Shown: positions 26,276 through 33,602 of the stretch, piece after piece
Position numbering within the stretch: position 1 is the stretch's first letter
Layout of the letters: every line of letters begins with the position of its first letter
Assembly: GCA_016214995.1 (NCBI GenBank)
Contig: JACRML010000055.1
Coordinates: forward strand, 1-46,381
Reading direction: 5' to 3'
Source: Deltaproteobacteria bacterium
GTDB lineage: Bacteria; Desulfobacterota; GWC2-55-46; UBA9637
DNA: 46,381 nucleotides
The notes under the pieces: generated by a model
What the model saw: the letters and a program-made list of their open reading frames with translations, nothing else
Database searches by the model: none
What the model was told of the DNA's origin: nothing
Position numbers and translations under genes: made by a program

Positions 26276-26744
26276 TTGCGCAGATTATAAGAACCGATTA
26301 CACAGATTAAAGACAAGACCACACAATTTAAAGGAACTTTAAATGAAAAATAGAGACCCGCTTACTGAACGAATAATAGCGTGTTGTTATAGGGTTCACT
26401 CGGAATTGGGACCAGGATTTAATGAAAAAATATATCATACGGCTTTGAAGTTTGCCATTAATCAAGAAGGTTTAAAATTTGAAGCAGAAAAACGATTTGA
26501 GGTTTATTACAAGGATAATAAAGCTGGTTATCTGATTATAGATTTGGTTGTTGAGAATGGGGTCATTGTTGAAGTTAAGGCCTTAACAGGCAACGTTCCT
26601 GATGTTTTTAAATATCAGGTGCTTTCTTATCTAAAAGTATCTAATCTGAAGGTTGGGTTATTAGTTAATTTTGGTAATAAGAGTTGTCAGGTAAGAAGAT
26701 TTGTTTTTAAATCTGTGTAATCCTATTTTGAAATCCGTGTAATC
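26274..26744. mobile_element. Inverted-repeat element carrying a GxxExxY gene (putative)
   Basis: The left arm (26274-26309) has GATTGCGCAGATTATAA and GATTACACAGATTA. The right arm (26709-26744) has AAATCTGTGTAATC and AAATCCGTGTAATC. The arms are inverted, each holds the motif twice, and the GxxExxY gene fills the space between. The same paired arms occur without a gene at 2223-2293 and 3291-3380. The stop codon of the upstream gene and that of the carried gene both lie in the arms. Mobility is inferred from structure only. Confidence 0.55.
26343..26720 (+). CDS. GxxExxY protein (PD-(D/E)XK nuclease-like fold)
   Basis: Small protein of the GxxExxY family (TIGR04256, PDDEXK_3-like); no function is established for the family. 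The signature GPGFNEKIYHTAL (G-x-x-E-x-x-Y type) lies at about residues 22-34. The presumed nuclease core is LIIDLVVENGVIVEVKAL, giving D...E-x-K at about 61-77, followed by the closing LLVNFGNKSCQVRRF. The length of 125 is typical. It splits a run of sugar genes and is bracketed by inverted ATCTGTGTAATC arms; its TAA stop is inside the right arm. I infer it is a passenger or driver of a mobile unit and not part of glycan synthesis. Confidence 0.88.
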   Translation: MKNRDPLTERIIACCYRVHSELGPGFNEKIYHTALKFAINQEGLKFEAEKRFEVYYKDNKAGYLIIDLVVENGVIVEVKALTGNVPDVFKYQVLSYLKVSNLKVGLLVNFGNKSCQVRRFVFKSV

Positions 26745-26759
26745 ATATCGGAGGATATT

Positions 26760-27242
26760 GTGAAGATTTTAGAATTGGAAGAATTAGCCAGAAAGCTTCA
26801 GGAGCTTAAATCCAAAGGCAAGAAGATTGTCTTGTGTCATGGTTGCTTTGATTTGATGCACCCGGGGCATATCAAATATTTTCAGGCATCAAAAAAGATG
26901 GGAGATATATTGATAGTTACCGTAAGCCCTGATATCTATGTTGATAAGGGAGAGGGCAGACCTGTTTATAATCAAACTCTGCGGGCAGAATCAATCGCAG
27001 CGCTTGAATGCGTTGATTATGTGGCAATTAACAAATGGCCTACGGCGGTTGAAACTTTAAGATTATTGAGACCTCATATATATGTTAAAGGCCAGGAATT
27101 TGAAAATAAAGCGGATAAAACAGGCAAACTCCAGCAAGAGCAGGAGGTTTTGGTTGAAATCGGGGCGGAGATGCGTTATACTCACGAAATCGTTTTTTCG
27201 TCAACAAAGCTTATAAATCAACATGTTATCAAAAAGGGATAA
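26760..27242 (+). CDS. RfaE2-like cytidylyl/adenylyltransferase
   Basis: Nucleotidyltransferase of the HldE C-domain/RfaE2 family, expected to activate a sugar 1-phosphate to an NDP sugar. GTG 26760 follows CGGAGGA. The intact active-site signature is CHGCFDLMHPGHIKYFQ (HxGH at about residues 36-39), with VTVSPDIYVDKGEGRPV, RAESIAAL and the closing FSSTKLIN. The 160-residue length matches a stand-alone domain. It is followed after about 80 bp by a kinase fusion with a second, altered copy of the same domain. ADP- or CDP-heptose synthesis is the obvious guess, but CTP/ATP preference and sugar cannot be read here. Confidence 0.87.
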   Translation: MKILELEELARKLQELKSKGKKIVLCHGCFDLMHPGHIKYFQASKKMGDILIVTVSPDIYVDKGEGRPVYNQTLRAESIAALECVDYVAINKWPTAVETLRLLRPHIYVKGQEFENKADKTGKLQQEQEVLVEIGAEMRYTHEIVFSSTKLINQHVIKKG

Positions 27243-27323
27243 GTGGAATTTTTGCAAGCGGTGATTATGTTTATAAATTAACTGACCATGTAAAAGGGGG
27301 AGTATCAGAGGAAAGGTGAATGA

Positions 27324-28853
27324 ATGAGAACCTATGTAAAAAATAAGATTCTGACACTGGATGAGATAATTGATAAAGCAAAGGCCTTGAAGAAAGAGGG
27401 CAAGGTTGTTGTGCAGAGTCACGGAGTCTTTGACCTTATCCATCCAGGCATAATAAAACATCTTAATCATGCCAAGAAGCTGGGAGATGTCTTGATAGTA
27501 TCGGTCATTAAAGACAAGGATGTGCATCGTGGGCCTGGCAGACCGATTTTCCCTGAGGCATTCAGGGCAGAAAATGTGGCATCGCTTGAGCAGGTTGATT
27601 ATGTTTGTCTTGTGGACAACGAGATGCCGTTCGAATGCATTAAGATGATACAGCCAGATATCTTTGCAAAGGGGCAGGCTGCTCACGAAAAAGACAGAAA
27701 GATACATGAACGGTTGTTTAAGGAAGAAAAGGAATTTTATTCCGATAAATGTCGTATCATCGAAACTGAGGGCTTTTCTCTCAGTTCCTCTCATATTATC
27801 AATAATTTTTTGGATATATACCCTGAAGAGACCAAAAAGTTTTTAAGCGATTTTAAGAAAAAATACAGTTTTTCAGATATTGCAGACAGGATCAATGCCT
27901 TAAAAGATTTGAAGGTCATGGTTATCGGCGACGGGATTATTGATGAGTATCATTATTGTGAGCCGCTTGGAAAGTCTAGCAAGGCGAATCTTGTTGTAAA
28001 TAAATATCTCTCCCATGAGGTTTTCGCGGGCGGAACATTTGCCGTTGCCAATCATATTGCCGGGCTGTGCGATAACATCAATCTGGTGTCGCTTTTGGGA
28101 AGAGAAGATTCGCGGGAAGAGTTCATTGCAAAAAATCTCAAGCCGAATGTCAAGACGAAATTTTTCTACCGGGATGACGGGCCGTCCGTTATAAAAAAGA
28201 GATATATCCACGAGTATTTAAATCAAAAATTATTTGAAGTGTGTTACATGAACGATGATTTTATTTCCGGGGAATTAGAGAGAGATATTATTGATTATCT
28301 CGTATCCGAAGTTCCTCAATATGATATGATCATGGTTTCCAACTTTGGGCATGGGTTTATCACCGATAACATCATAGAGGCCATTAAAACACATGCAAAA
28401 AAAATTGCCGTAAATGCTCAGACCAACGCCGCCAATGTGGGGTATAATTTAATAACAAGGTACGATGATCCTGACTATGTGTGCCTTGATGAAAGCGAGT
28501 TGAGATTGTCGGCGCAGGAAAAACATGCGGATATTGAACAGGTTGCAAAAAAGATTGCGAATGACATCAAGGCGGATTGTCTCATTGTAACCCTTGGAAA
28601 GAAAGGGTCGTTTGGCGTGAACCACAACAGCTTTAACAGAACTCCCATATTTTCTCATAAGGTGGTTGATACAGTGGGTGCAGGCGATGCATTTTTTGCA
28701 TATACTGCCCCATGCTATGCTAAAAGGGTGCCGCTGGACATGCTCTCTTTTATTGGCAATGCCGTAGGGGCTATAGCCGTTCAGATTGTCTGTAATAAAA
28801 AATCAGTTGAAAAGTTTGAATTGTTGGAATTTATAAATACCATCCTAAAGTAA
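27324..28853 (+). CDS. Cytidylyltransferase-like domain fused to PfkB kinase (order reversed versus HldE)
   Basis: Two-domain cytoplasmic protein. Residues 1-170 are an RfaE2-like nucleotidyltransferase domain with SHGVFDLIHPGIIKHL; the second His of HxGH is Ile (codon ATA). Residues 190-509 are a PfkB/ribokinase-type sugar kinase with MVIGDGIIDEYHY at the start, VFAGGTFAVANHIAGL, NAQTNAANVG and the catalytic GAGDAFFAY with Asp as base. In HldE the kinase comes first and the transferase second; here the order is swapped. The stand-alone transferase at 26760 has the intact motif, so I infer the kinase phosphorylates C1 of a sugar 7-phosphate or similar, and that the fused transferase domain may be structural or altered. 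Confidence 0.85.
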   Translation: MRTYVKNKILTLDEIIDKAKALKKEGKVVVQSHGVFDLIHPGIIKHLNHAKKLGDVLIVSVIKDKDVHRGPGRPIFPEAFRAENVASLEQVDYVCLVDNEMPFECIKMIQPDIFAKGQAAHEKDRKIHERLFKEEKEFYSDKCRIIETEGFSLSSSHIINNFLDIYPEETKKFLSDFKKKYSFSDIADRINALKDLKVMVIGDGIIDEYHYCEPLGKSSKANLVVNKYLSHEVFAGGTFAVANHIAGLCDNINLVSLLGREDSREEFIAKNLKPNVKTKFFYRDDGPSVIKKRYIHEYLNQKLFEVCYMNDDFISGELERDIIDYLVSEVPQYDMIMVSNFGHGFITDNIIEAIKTHAKKIAVNAQTNAANVGYNLITRYDDPDYVCLDESELRLSAQEKHADIEQVAKKIANDIKADCLIVTLGKKGSFGVNHNSFNRTPIFSHKVVDTVGAGDAFFAYTAPCYAKRVPLDMLSFIGNAVGAIAVQIVCNKKSVEKFELLEFINTILK

Positions 28854-28941
28854 TGCGTAAGGTTTAAAAATTGCTTTTAAGGATGGCATGATTGTGTAAT
28901 AATATATTCAAGCGGTAACAAGAAGGAGACTGTTTAAGAAC

Positions 28942-30009
28942 ATGGACAAATACAGAATAGACAGCCATAAACTAATATATCATATCCCAAGGGTCAATGA
29001 CTGGATTGCAGGAAAATTAGTCTATCCAATCTACACCGAGATAGCGACATCCGGAACTTGCAATCATCGCTGCACATACTGCGCCCTTGATTACATGGAA
29101 TATCAACATCGGTTTCTTGACACGAAGATATTGAAAGAAAGGCTCTCGGAAATGGCGCGGCTTGGAGTAAAAAGCGTTATGTATGCCGGAGAGGGCGAAC
29201 CGCTCCTGCACAAGGATATTGGAGAGATTGTCCTTCATACGAAAAATGCGGGCATTGATGTGGCGTTTACGACCAATGGAGTGGTGTTTGTCCCGAAGCT
29301 CATGCGGCAGACCCTTCATGCCATTACATGGATAAAAGTCAGCATCAACGGCGCAACGCGTGAGACTTACGCAAAAATACACAGAACCGGTGCCGATGAT
29401 TTCGACCGGGTCATAAAAAATATCGGAGAGGCGGTAAAATTTAAAAAAGAAAATAATCTGGAGTGCGCCATTGGTATGCAGATGATTTTACTGCCGGAAA
29501 ATTGGCATGAGGCTGCGCTTTTGGCGGAGACTGCAAAGAATCTTGGCGTGAACTATCTTGTTGTAAAGCCCTACTCCCAGCACTCCTTCAGCCATACAAC
29601 GGCATATAAAGATTTTCGCTACAGTGAACATATCGGTCTTGGTGAAACCCTCCGGCAGTTCAACACAAAAGATTTTCAGGTCATTTTTCGTGAGCATACG
29701 ATGAAAAAGTGGGATGACGGCAAAAGGAATTATGAGAGGTGCTTGGCATTGCCGTTCTGGTCGTATATAGACGCAGGCGGAAATGTGTGGGGGTGCAGCG
29801 CCTATCTGGGGGATGAGAGATTTTTATACGGGAGTATTTATCAAAACACATTTCAGGAAATATGGGAAGGGGAACAAAGAAAAAAATCCATGCAATGGGT
29901 CGGGGCTGATTTGGATACATCACAATGCAGGGTGAATTGCAGGATGGATGAGATTAACAGGTATCTATGGGAACTGAAGCACCCGTCTGGGCATGTGAAT
30001 TTTATTTAA
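28942..30009 (+). CDS. Radical SAM/SPASM-like enzyme, paralogue 1
   Basis: Predicted radical SAM enzyme of 355 residues. The cluster motif CNHRCTYC (CxxxCxxC) lies at about residues 37-44, followed by MYAGEGEPLLHKDIGEI and TTNGVVF, the normal SAM-binding strands. A C-terminal Cys set (RCLALPFWSYIDAGG, WGCSAY, QCRVNCRMDE) suggests an auxiliary iron-sulfur cluster of the SPASM/twitch kind. It is clearly related to the protein encoded at 32347-33450: both start with a HKLxxH..RV..W..G pattern and end in NFI. The surrounding sugar genes suggest that it acts on a nucleotide or phosphorylated sugar, although most SPASM enzymes modify peptides. The substrate is unknown. Confidence 0.85.
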   Translation: MDKYRIDSHKLIYHIPRVNDWIAGKLVYPIYTEIATSGTCNHRCTYCALDYMEYQHRFLDTKILKERLSEMARLGVKSVMYAGEGEPLLHKDIGEIVLHTKNAGIDVAFTTNGVVFVPKLMRQTLHAITWIKVSINGATRETYAKIHRTGADDFDRVIKNIGEAVKFKKENNLECAIGMQMILLPENWHEAALLAETAKNLGVNYLVVKPYSQHSFSHTTAYKDFRYSEHIGLGETLRQFNTKDFQVIFREHTMKKWDDGKRNYERCLALPFWSYIDAGGNVWGCSAYLGDERFLYGSIYQNTFQEIWEGEQRKKSMQWVGADLDTSQCRVNCRMDEINRYLWELKHPSGHVNFI

Positions 30010-30153
30010 TACGAACGCAATAAATGTCTTTATACTGCGTTGGACTCCTCGGAAAATCCTCAACATACTACTATTAGTATGCCTGCGGTTTTCCTCGTCG
30101 TCCGCCTTGTCTAAAACCATTTCTTGCATTCGTATGATGTGATTTTATTTAAT
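30000..30153. mobile_element. MITE-like palindromic element flanked by an 11-bp direct repeat
   Basis: The inverted ends TACGAACGCAATAAATG (30010-30026) and the complement of 30118-30134 agree in 15 of 17 positions. Inside, GGAAAA and TTTTCC and the near-palindrome CATACTACTATTAGTATG make a nested hairpin. TTTTATTTAAT occurs at 30000-30010 and again at 30143-30153, as a target-site duplication would. The left copy contains the stop codon of the radical SAM gene. No coding sequence is carried. Confidence 0.65.
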
Positions 30154-30180
30154 GCGTTTGTATTAAAATGGAAATAATGC

Positions 30181-31068
30181 ATGAGTAGAAAATTAATAAA
30201 GAAAAACATTAGAGTGAGAGGCTCTTCCAGAGTAAAGGTACTGGCTACACTATCGGCGAACCAGTTATATAAAAAGGCAAATGCGATGCGCAAGGATCTG
30301 GTAAAAATAGCCGTGCAAAATAAGGCAGGCCATATCGCCCCATCCCTTTCCTGCGTTGATATTTTAACAGCGCTTTATTATCACACCATGAATCTTTCTC
30401 GCGACCCGCAATGGGAAGAAAGGGACCGGCTTATATTTTCCAAGGCGCACGGCTGTTATGGACTTTATGCAATTCTTGCAGACAGAGGGTATATTCAGCG
30501 GGAAGACTGGGAGAATTTTTATAGAGGAAGTTTTTTATCAGGGTGCGCGGAACGAAGCACAGAACATGGTATAGAGGCAAGCTGCGGTGCGCTTGGTCAC
30601 GGGCTACCCATCGCCGCAGGCATTGCATTTGGAGCAAAATTACAGGATAAAAAGTACAGGGTTTATTGTGTTGTAGGAGACGGCGAAATGCAGGAAGGGT
30701 CTATGTGGGAAGCGGTTCAATTTGCAGCAAAGTATAAACTGTCGAATTTGACGGTTATAATAGATCATAACAGACTGCAGGCTATGGATTTTCTGGAAGA
30801 TGTATTGACCGTGGAAGGAAAAAGGTTTGATTTGCAACAAAAAATGAAGGCCTTTGGGTTTGAAGTAAAGACATGCAATGGGCATAATCCTGAAAAAATT
30901 GTTTCTACCATAGACAGGTGGATAAAGAGCAGTGCGCTTGACAAACCGCAGGTGTTGATAGCAAACACTGTTAAAGGATACGGTTTGTTGTGCATGGAAA
31001 ATATTCCTAAATTTCACTTCCGTTTGCCGACAGAAGATGAATTAAACATGGGGTGTCGTTTTGAATAG
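30181..31068 (+). CDS. Transketolase N-terminal subunit (ThDP-binding)
   Basis: Thiamine-diphosphate-binding half of a two-gene transketolase, moving a two-carbon ketol unit between sugar phosphates. The family fold starts at ANAMRKDLVKIAVQNKAGHIA (about residue 33); the 30 residues before this are basic and without match, so translation may start at a later ATG. The SKAHGCYGLYAIL helix and GALGHGLPIAAGIAFG precede the ThDP/Mg motif GDGEMQEGSMWEAVQFA to IIDHNR. The C-terminal KGYGLLCMEN is normal. It overlaps the next gene by 8 bp. Its place among heptose-like genes suggests that it makes a ketose phosphate precursor. Confidence 0.9.
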   Translation: MSRKLIKKNIRVRGSSRVKVLATLSANQLYKKANAMRKDLVKIAVQNKAGHIAPSLSCVDILTALYYHTMNLSRDPQWEERDRLIFSKAHGCYGLYAILADRGYIQREDWENFYRGSFLSGCAERSTEHGIEASCGALGHGLPIAAGIAFGAKLQDKKYRVYCVVGDGEMQEGSMWEAVQFAAKYKLSNLTVIIDHNRLQAMDFLEDVLTVEGKRFDLQQKMKAFGFEVKTCNGHNPEKIVSTIDRWIKSSALDKPQVLIANTVKGYGLLCMENIPKFHFRLPTEDELNMGCRFE

Positions 31069-31555
31069 CGCAGCAAATTACAGAAAAGATATTGTCAACA
31101 AGATTGTCCCTTATGCAAAAAAAGACGAGAGGATTATGCTAATTGTTTGTGATATGGGATTTGGAGCTATTGACAAATTTAAAATGGAATTTCCTGACAG
31201 GATTTTCAATGCCGGCATTATGGAGCAAGGGGTCGTTGGCATAGCAGCCGGAATGGCAATGACCGGTTTGATACCAGTAATATATTCTATTGTAAATTTC
31301 CTTGCTTTTCGTTCATTAGAGCAGATAAGGAACGATGTAGTGCATCAGAATTTGAATGTTAAGTTTATTGCAACTGGCGTTGATAATTACTTCAAATTTC
31401 TTGGCCCATCGCATTGCTGCGACGAAGACGACAGAGAAATTATGCAGTTGATAGATATGAAAATATATGACCCTTACAAAACGGAAAAAGTTGACTTTGA
31501 TAAATTGGTAAAAGATTGGATTACAGACACAAAAGCCGGATATTTCAGGGTGTAA
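31061..31555 (+). CDS. Transketolase pyrimidine-binding subunit, lacking C-terminal domain
   Basis: Second half of the split transketolase, starting at TTG 31061 inside the first subunit's end. It contains the Transket_pyr fold: IVCDMGFGAIDKF, FPDRIFNAGIMEQGVVGIAAGMA with the catalytic Glu, VNFLAFRSLEQIRNDV and FLGPSHCCDEDDREIM with a conserved His. At 164 residues it ends after this domain; the usual C-terminal subunit of split transketolases is about 300 residues and includes a further Transketolase_C domain. Part of the missing domain helps to build the interface, not the active site, so activity is possible. The stop at 31553-31555 is clean, with a GT2 gene starting 5 bp later. Confidence 0.85.
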   Translation: MNSAANYRKDIVNKIVPYAKKDERIMLIVCDMGFGAIDKFKMEFPDRIFNAGIMEQGVVGIAAGMAMTGLIPVIYSIVNFLAFRSLEQIRNDVVHQNLNVKFIATGVDNYFKFLGPSHCCDEDDREIMQLIDMKIYDPYKTEKVDFDKLVKDWITDTKAGYFRV

Positions 31556-31560
31556 ACAGG

Positions 31561-32325
31561 ATGAAATATAACTATAAAATAACAGTTATTATGCCTGCCT
31601 TGAATGAAGAAAAAAATATTGTAAAGGCGGTGGAGAATGTAATAGAGTCGTTTGACAGGATTGGAATTTCGGGTGAGATTATTGTTATGAATGACGGAAG
31701 CACGGATGGCACAGGAAATGCAGTGGAAGGGCTTATTAAAAAACACTCTTTTATCAGATTGATAAGCCATGATAAGCCGGAAGGCATAGGCGCATCTTTT
31801 TGGGAAGGCATAAAGAAATCTCAGGGAGAAGTTGTAACCATGCTTCCCGGCGACGGGGAAAATGACGGCTTTGAAATCCTGCGGTATATACCCCTCATGG
31901 AACAAGTGGATATTGTCATACCGTTTGTTTACAATAAAGAGGTAAGATCATGGAAGCGGAGGATGCTTTCTAAACTCTACAAGGGGATCATCAATCTGTC
32001 GTTCGGCATGCTGCTCAACTATATGAATGGCACAGTCATCTATCGCCGATGCGTACTTGATGGCATTGATTTAAAGGCCAGAGGGTTTTTTTACCAGACC
32101 GAACTTTTGATCAAATGCCTTAAAAACGGCTATATGTATGCTGAGGTTCCGTATATCTTAAAAAAACGGAATGCCGGCGGCTCAAAGGCCACAACCCTGA
32201 AATCTCTTCTCGGGGTGATGCGGGGGTATCTTACGGTAATGGTCTCCGTATATCTCGGCAAAAAGGTGAATGGGCTGATTTCACCTGATTCAGTAACTGC
32301 CTTAAAAATGAAAGAAGTGAATTGA
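31561..32325 (+). CDS. GT2 glycosyltransferase, dolichyl-phosphate-mannose-synthase-like
   Basis: GT-A fold glycosyltransferase, probably loading a sugar onto a polyprenyl phosphate. ATG 31561 is used since the family fold begins just there (KITVIMPALNEEKNI); an upstream start would run over the transketolase end. Motifs are VMNDGSTDGT, GIGASFWEGIKKSQGE and the acidic site MLPGDGENDGFE. A conserved RRCVLDGIDLKARGFFYQTELL segment follows. There are no clear C-terminal membrane helices, unlike the GtrB-type enzyme at 12837. It lies within the radical SAM/transketolase block, so it may handle the product of that pathway. Confidence 0.86.
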   Translation: MKYNYKITVIMPALNEEKNIVKAVENVIESFDRIGISGEIIVMNDGSTDGTGNAVEGLIKKHSFIRLISHDKPEGIGASFWEGIKKSQGEVVTMLPGDGENDGFEILRYIPLMEQVDIVIPFVYNKEVRSWKRRMLSKLYKGIINLSFGMLLNYMNGTVIYRRCVLDGIDLKARGFFYQTELLIKCLKNGYMYAEVPYILKKRNAGGSKATTLKSLLGVMRGYLTVMVSVYLGKKVNGLISPDSVTALKMKEVN

Positions 32326-32346
32326 TGAGAGCTAAGACATCTGATT

Positions 32347-33450
32347 ATGGAAAATATAATTCTTGACGGGCATAAACTTGCCTGGCATAAGGATCGCGTT
32401 GACGCTTGGCTCCGGGGAGAAAGAATTGCCCCTATAACCATTGATTGCGCTTTAACCAGGGCATGCACATACAGATGCACCTATTGTTACGGCATGCTTC
32501 AGGCGAACGATATAAAGCGGATGACCAAGGACGTGATATTCAGATTTCTTGATGACGCCGCTGATATTGGCGTTAAGGCGATAAGTTTTGTAAGCGACGG
32601 TGAATCTACCTGCAGTCCGCATCTGTATGACGCCGTATTGAGAGGCAAGGCCAATGGTCTAGATATGGCCATCGGCACCAACGGCTATCTGCTCAAAGAT
32701 GAAAGATTGGAGGTTCTACTCCCTGCGCTTACCTATCTGAGATTTAATATATCCGCAGCAGACGCCAAGAGATATAAAGAAATACATGTGTGCGAAGAAG
32801 AGGCATATTTCAAGGTTATAAAGACAATAAAAGAGAGCGTGAGGATAAAGAAGAAAAATAAACTGGATGTTACTATCGGCCTGCAAATGGTATTGCTGCC
32901 AGCATTTGCAGACCAAATTATCCCTTTGTCAAAATTGGGCAAAGAATTAGGTGTTGACTACCTTGTCATCAAACATTGCAGTGATGACGAGATGGGGAGC
33001 ATCGGGGTGGATTATTCCAAATATAATGATATGGTTGATGTGCTGAAACAGGCCGAAACTTACTCAACAGACAATTATCTTGTTAAGGCGAAATGGTCAA
33101 AGATATTAAGCGGCGGCAAGCGCAAATACTCAAGATGCTACGGCCCGCCGTTTATAATGCAGTTCTCAGGCTCCGGCCTTGTTGCGCCGTGCGGCATGTT
33201 GTTCAACGAGAAATACAAAAAATATCACATAGGGAATATTGCGGACACTTCATTTAAAGAACTGTGGAAGAGCGAGAGGTACTGGGAGGTGGTCAATTTG
33301 ATTGCGTCTGATAAATTTGACGCAAGAACGATGTGCGGCTCGCTTTGCCTCCAGCATAAGGTGAATGAATTCCTTTGGGATATAAAACAACACAGTGTGG
33401 ATGTTGTGGCGCCGAATGTCGCTTCTCCGATGCACATCAATTTTATATAA
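32347..33450 (+). CDS. Radical SAM/SPASM-like enzyme, paralogue 2
   Basis: Predicted radical SAM enzyme of 367 residues related to the one at 28942-30009. The cluster motif is CTYRCTYC (about residues 39-46) with SFVSDGESTCSPHLYDA and GTNGYLL. The C-terminal Cys set (RCYGPPFIMQFSG, APCGMLFN, MCGSLCLQHK) fits an auxiliary cluster. Shared features with paralogue 1 include the HKLAWHKDRVDAWLRGE start, the central IGLQMVLLPA patch and the C-terminal HINFI. Having both paralogues, with transketolase and GT2 genes between them, suggests two related steps or a heterodimer. Its stop codon sits immediately before the repeat at 33451. Confidence 0.85.
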   Translation: MENIILDGHKLAWHKDRVDAWLRGERIAPITIDCALTRACTYRCTYCYGMLQANDIKRMTKDVIFRFLDDAADIGVKAISFVSDGESTCSPHLYDAVLRGKANGLDMAIGTNGYLLKDERLEVLLPALTYLRFNISAADAKRYKEIHVCEEEAYFKVIKTIKESVRIKKKNKLDVTIGLQMVLLPAFADQIIPLSKLGKELGVDYLVIKHCSDDEMGSIGVDYSKYNDMVDVLKQAETYSTDNYLVKAKWSKILSGGKRKYSRCYGPPFIMQFSGSGLVAPCGMLFNEKYKKYHIGNIADTSFKELWKSERYWEVVNLIASDKFDARTMCGSLCLQHKVNEFLWDIKQHSVDVVAPNVASPMHINFI

Positions 33451-33602
33451 CTATACAGAGCGTCATAACTTCGCATACCTGTGTTGCTCCTCGGTTCGTC
33501 GCTGCGGCGTATGCTGAAAATACACCTCACTCCTCTCCTTCGTCGCGCCGTGGTTTGCTTTGTTCTGACGCTCTGTATGCATCTACTTATGACGTTGTGT
33601 AT
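33451..33602 (+). repeat. MITE-like repeat, copy 1 (inverted partner at 35432-35550)
   Basis: CTATACAGAGCGTCATAACT opens the copy and TTGTTCTGACGCTCTGTATG, then TTATGACGTTGTGTAT close it. The opening text and its complement in the closing part make each copy a long hairpin. The reverse complement of 35432-35550 matches over most of its length; copy 1 has about 37 bp extra in the centre. It replaces the expected 5' flank of the TIM-barrel gene. Confidence 0.8.

Noticed and set aside
27324-28853. Standard bifunctional HldE
   Set aside because: The domain order is reversed and the HxGH motif is HPGI, so the plain name would mislead.
33375-33596. N-terminal extension of the TIM-barrel protein through repeat copy 1
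   Set aside because: The codons fall in a repeat that recurs in the opposite strand at 35432-35550, overlap the end of the radical SAM gene in another frame, and do not look like the family. I regard the frame as accidentally open.
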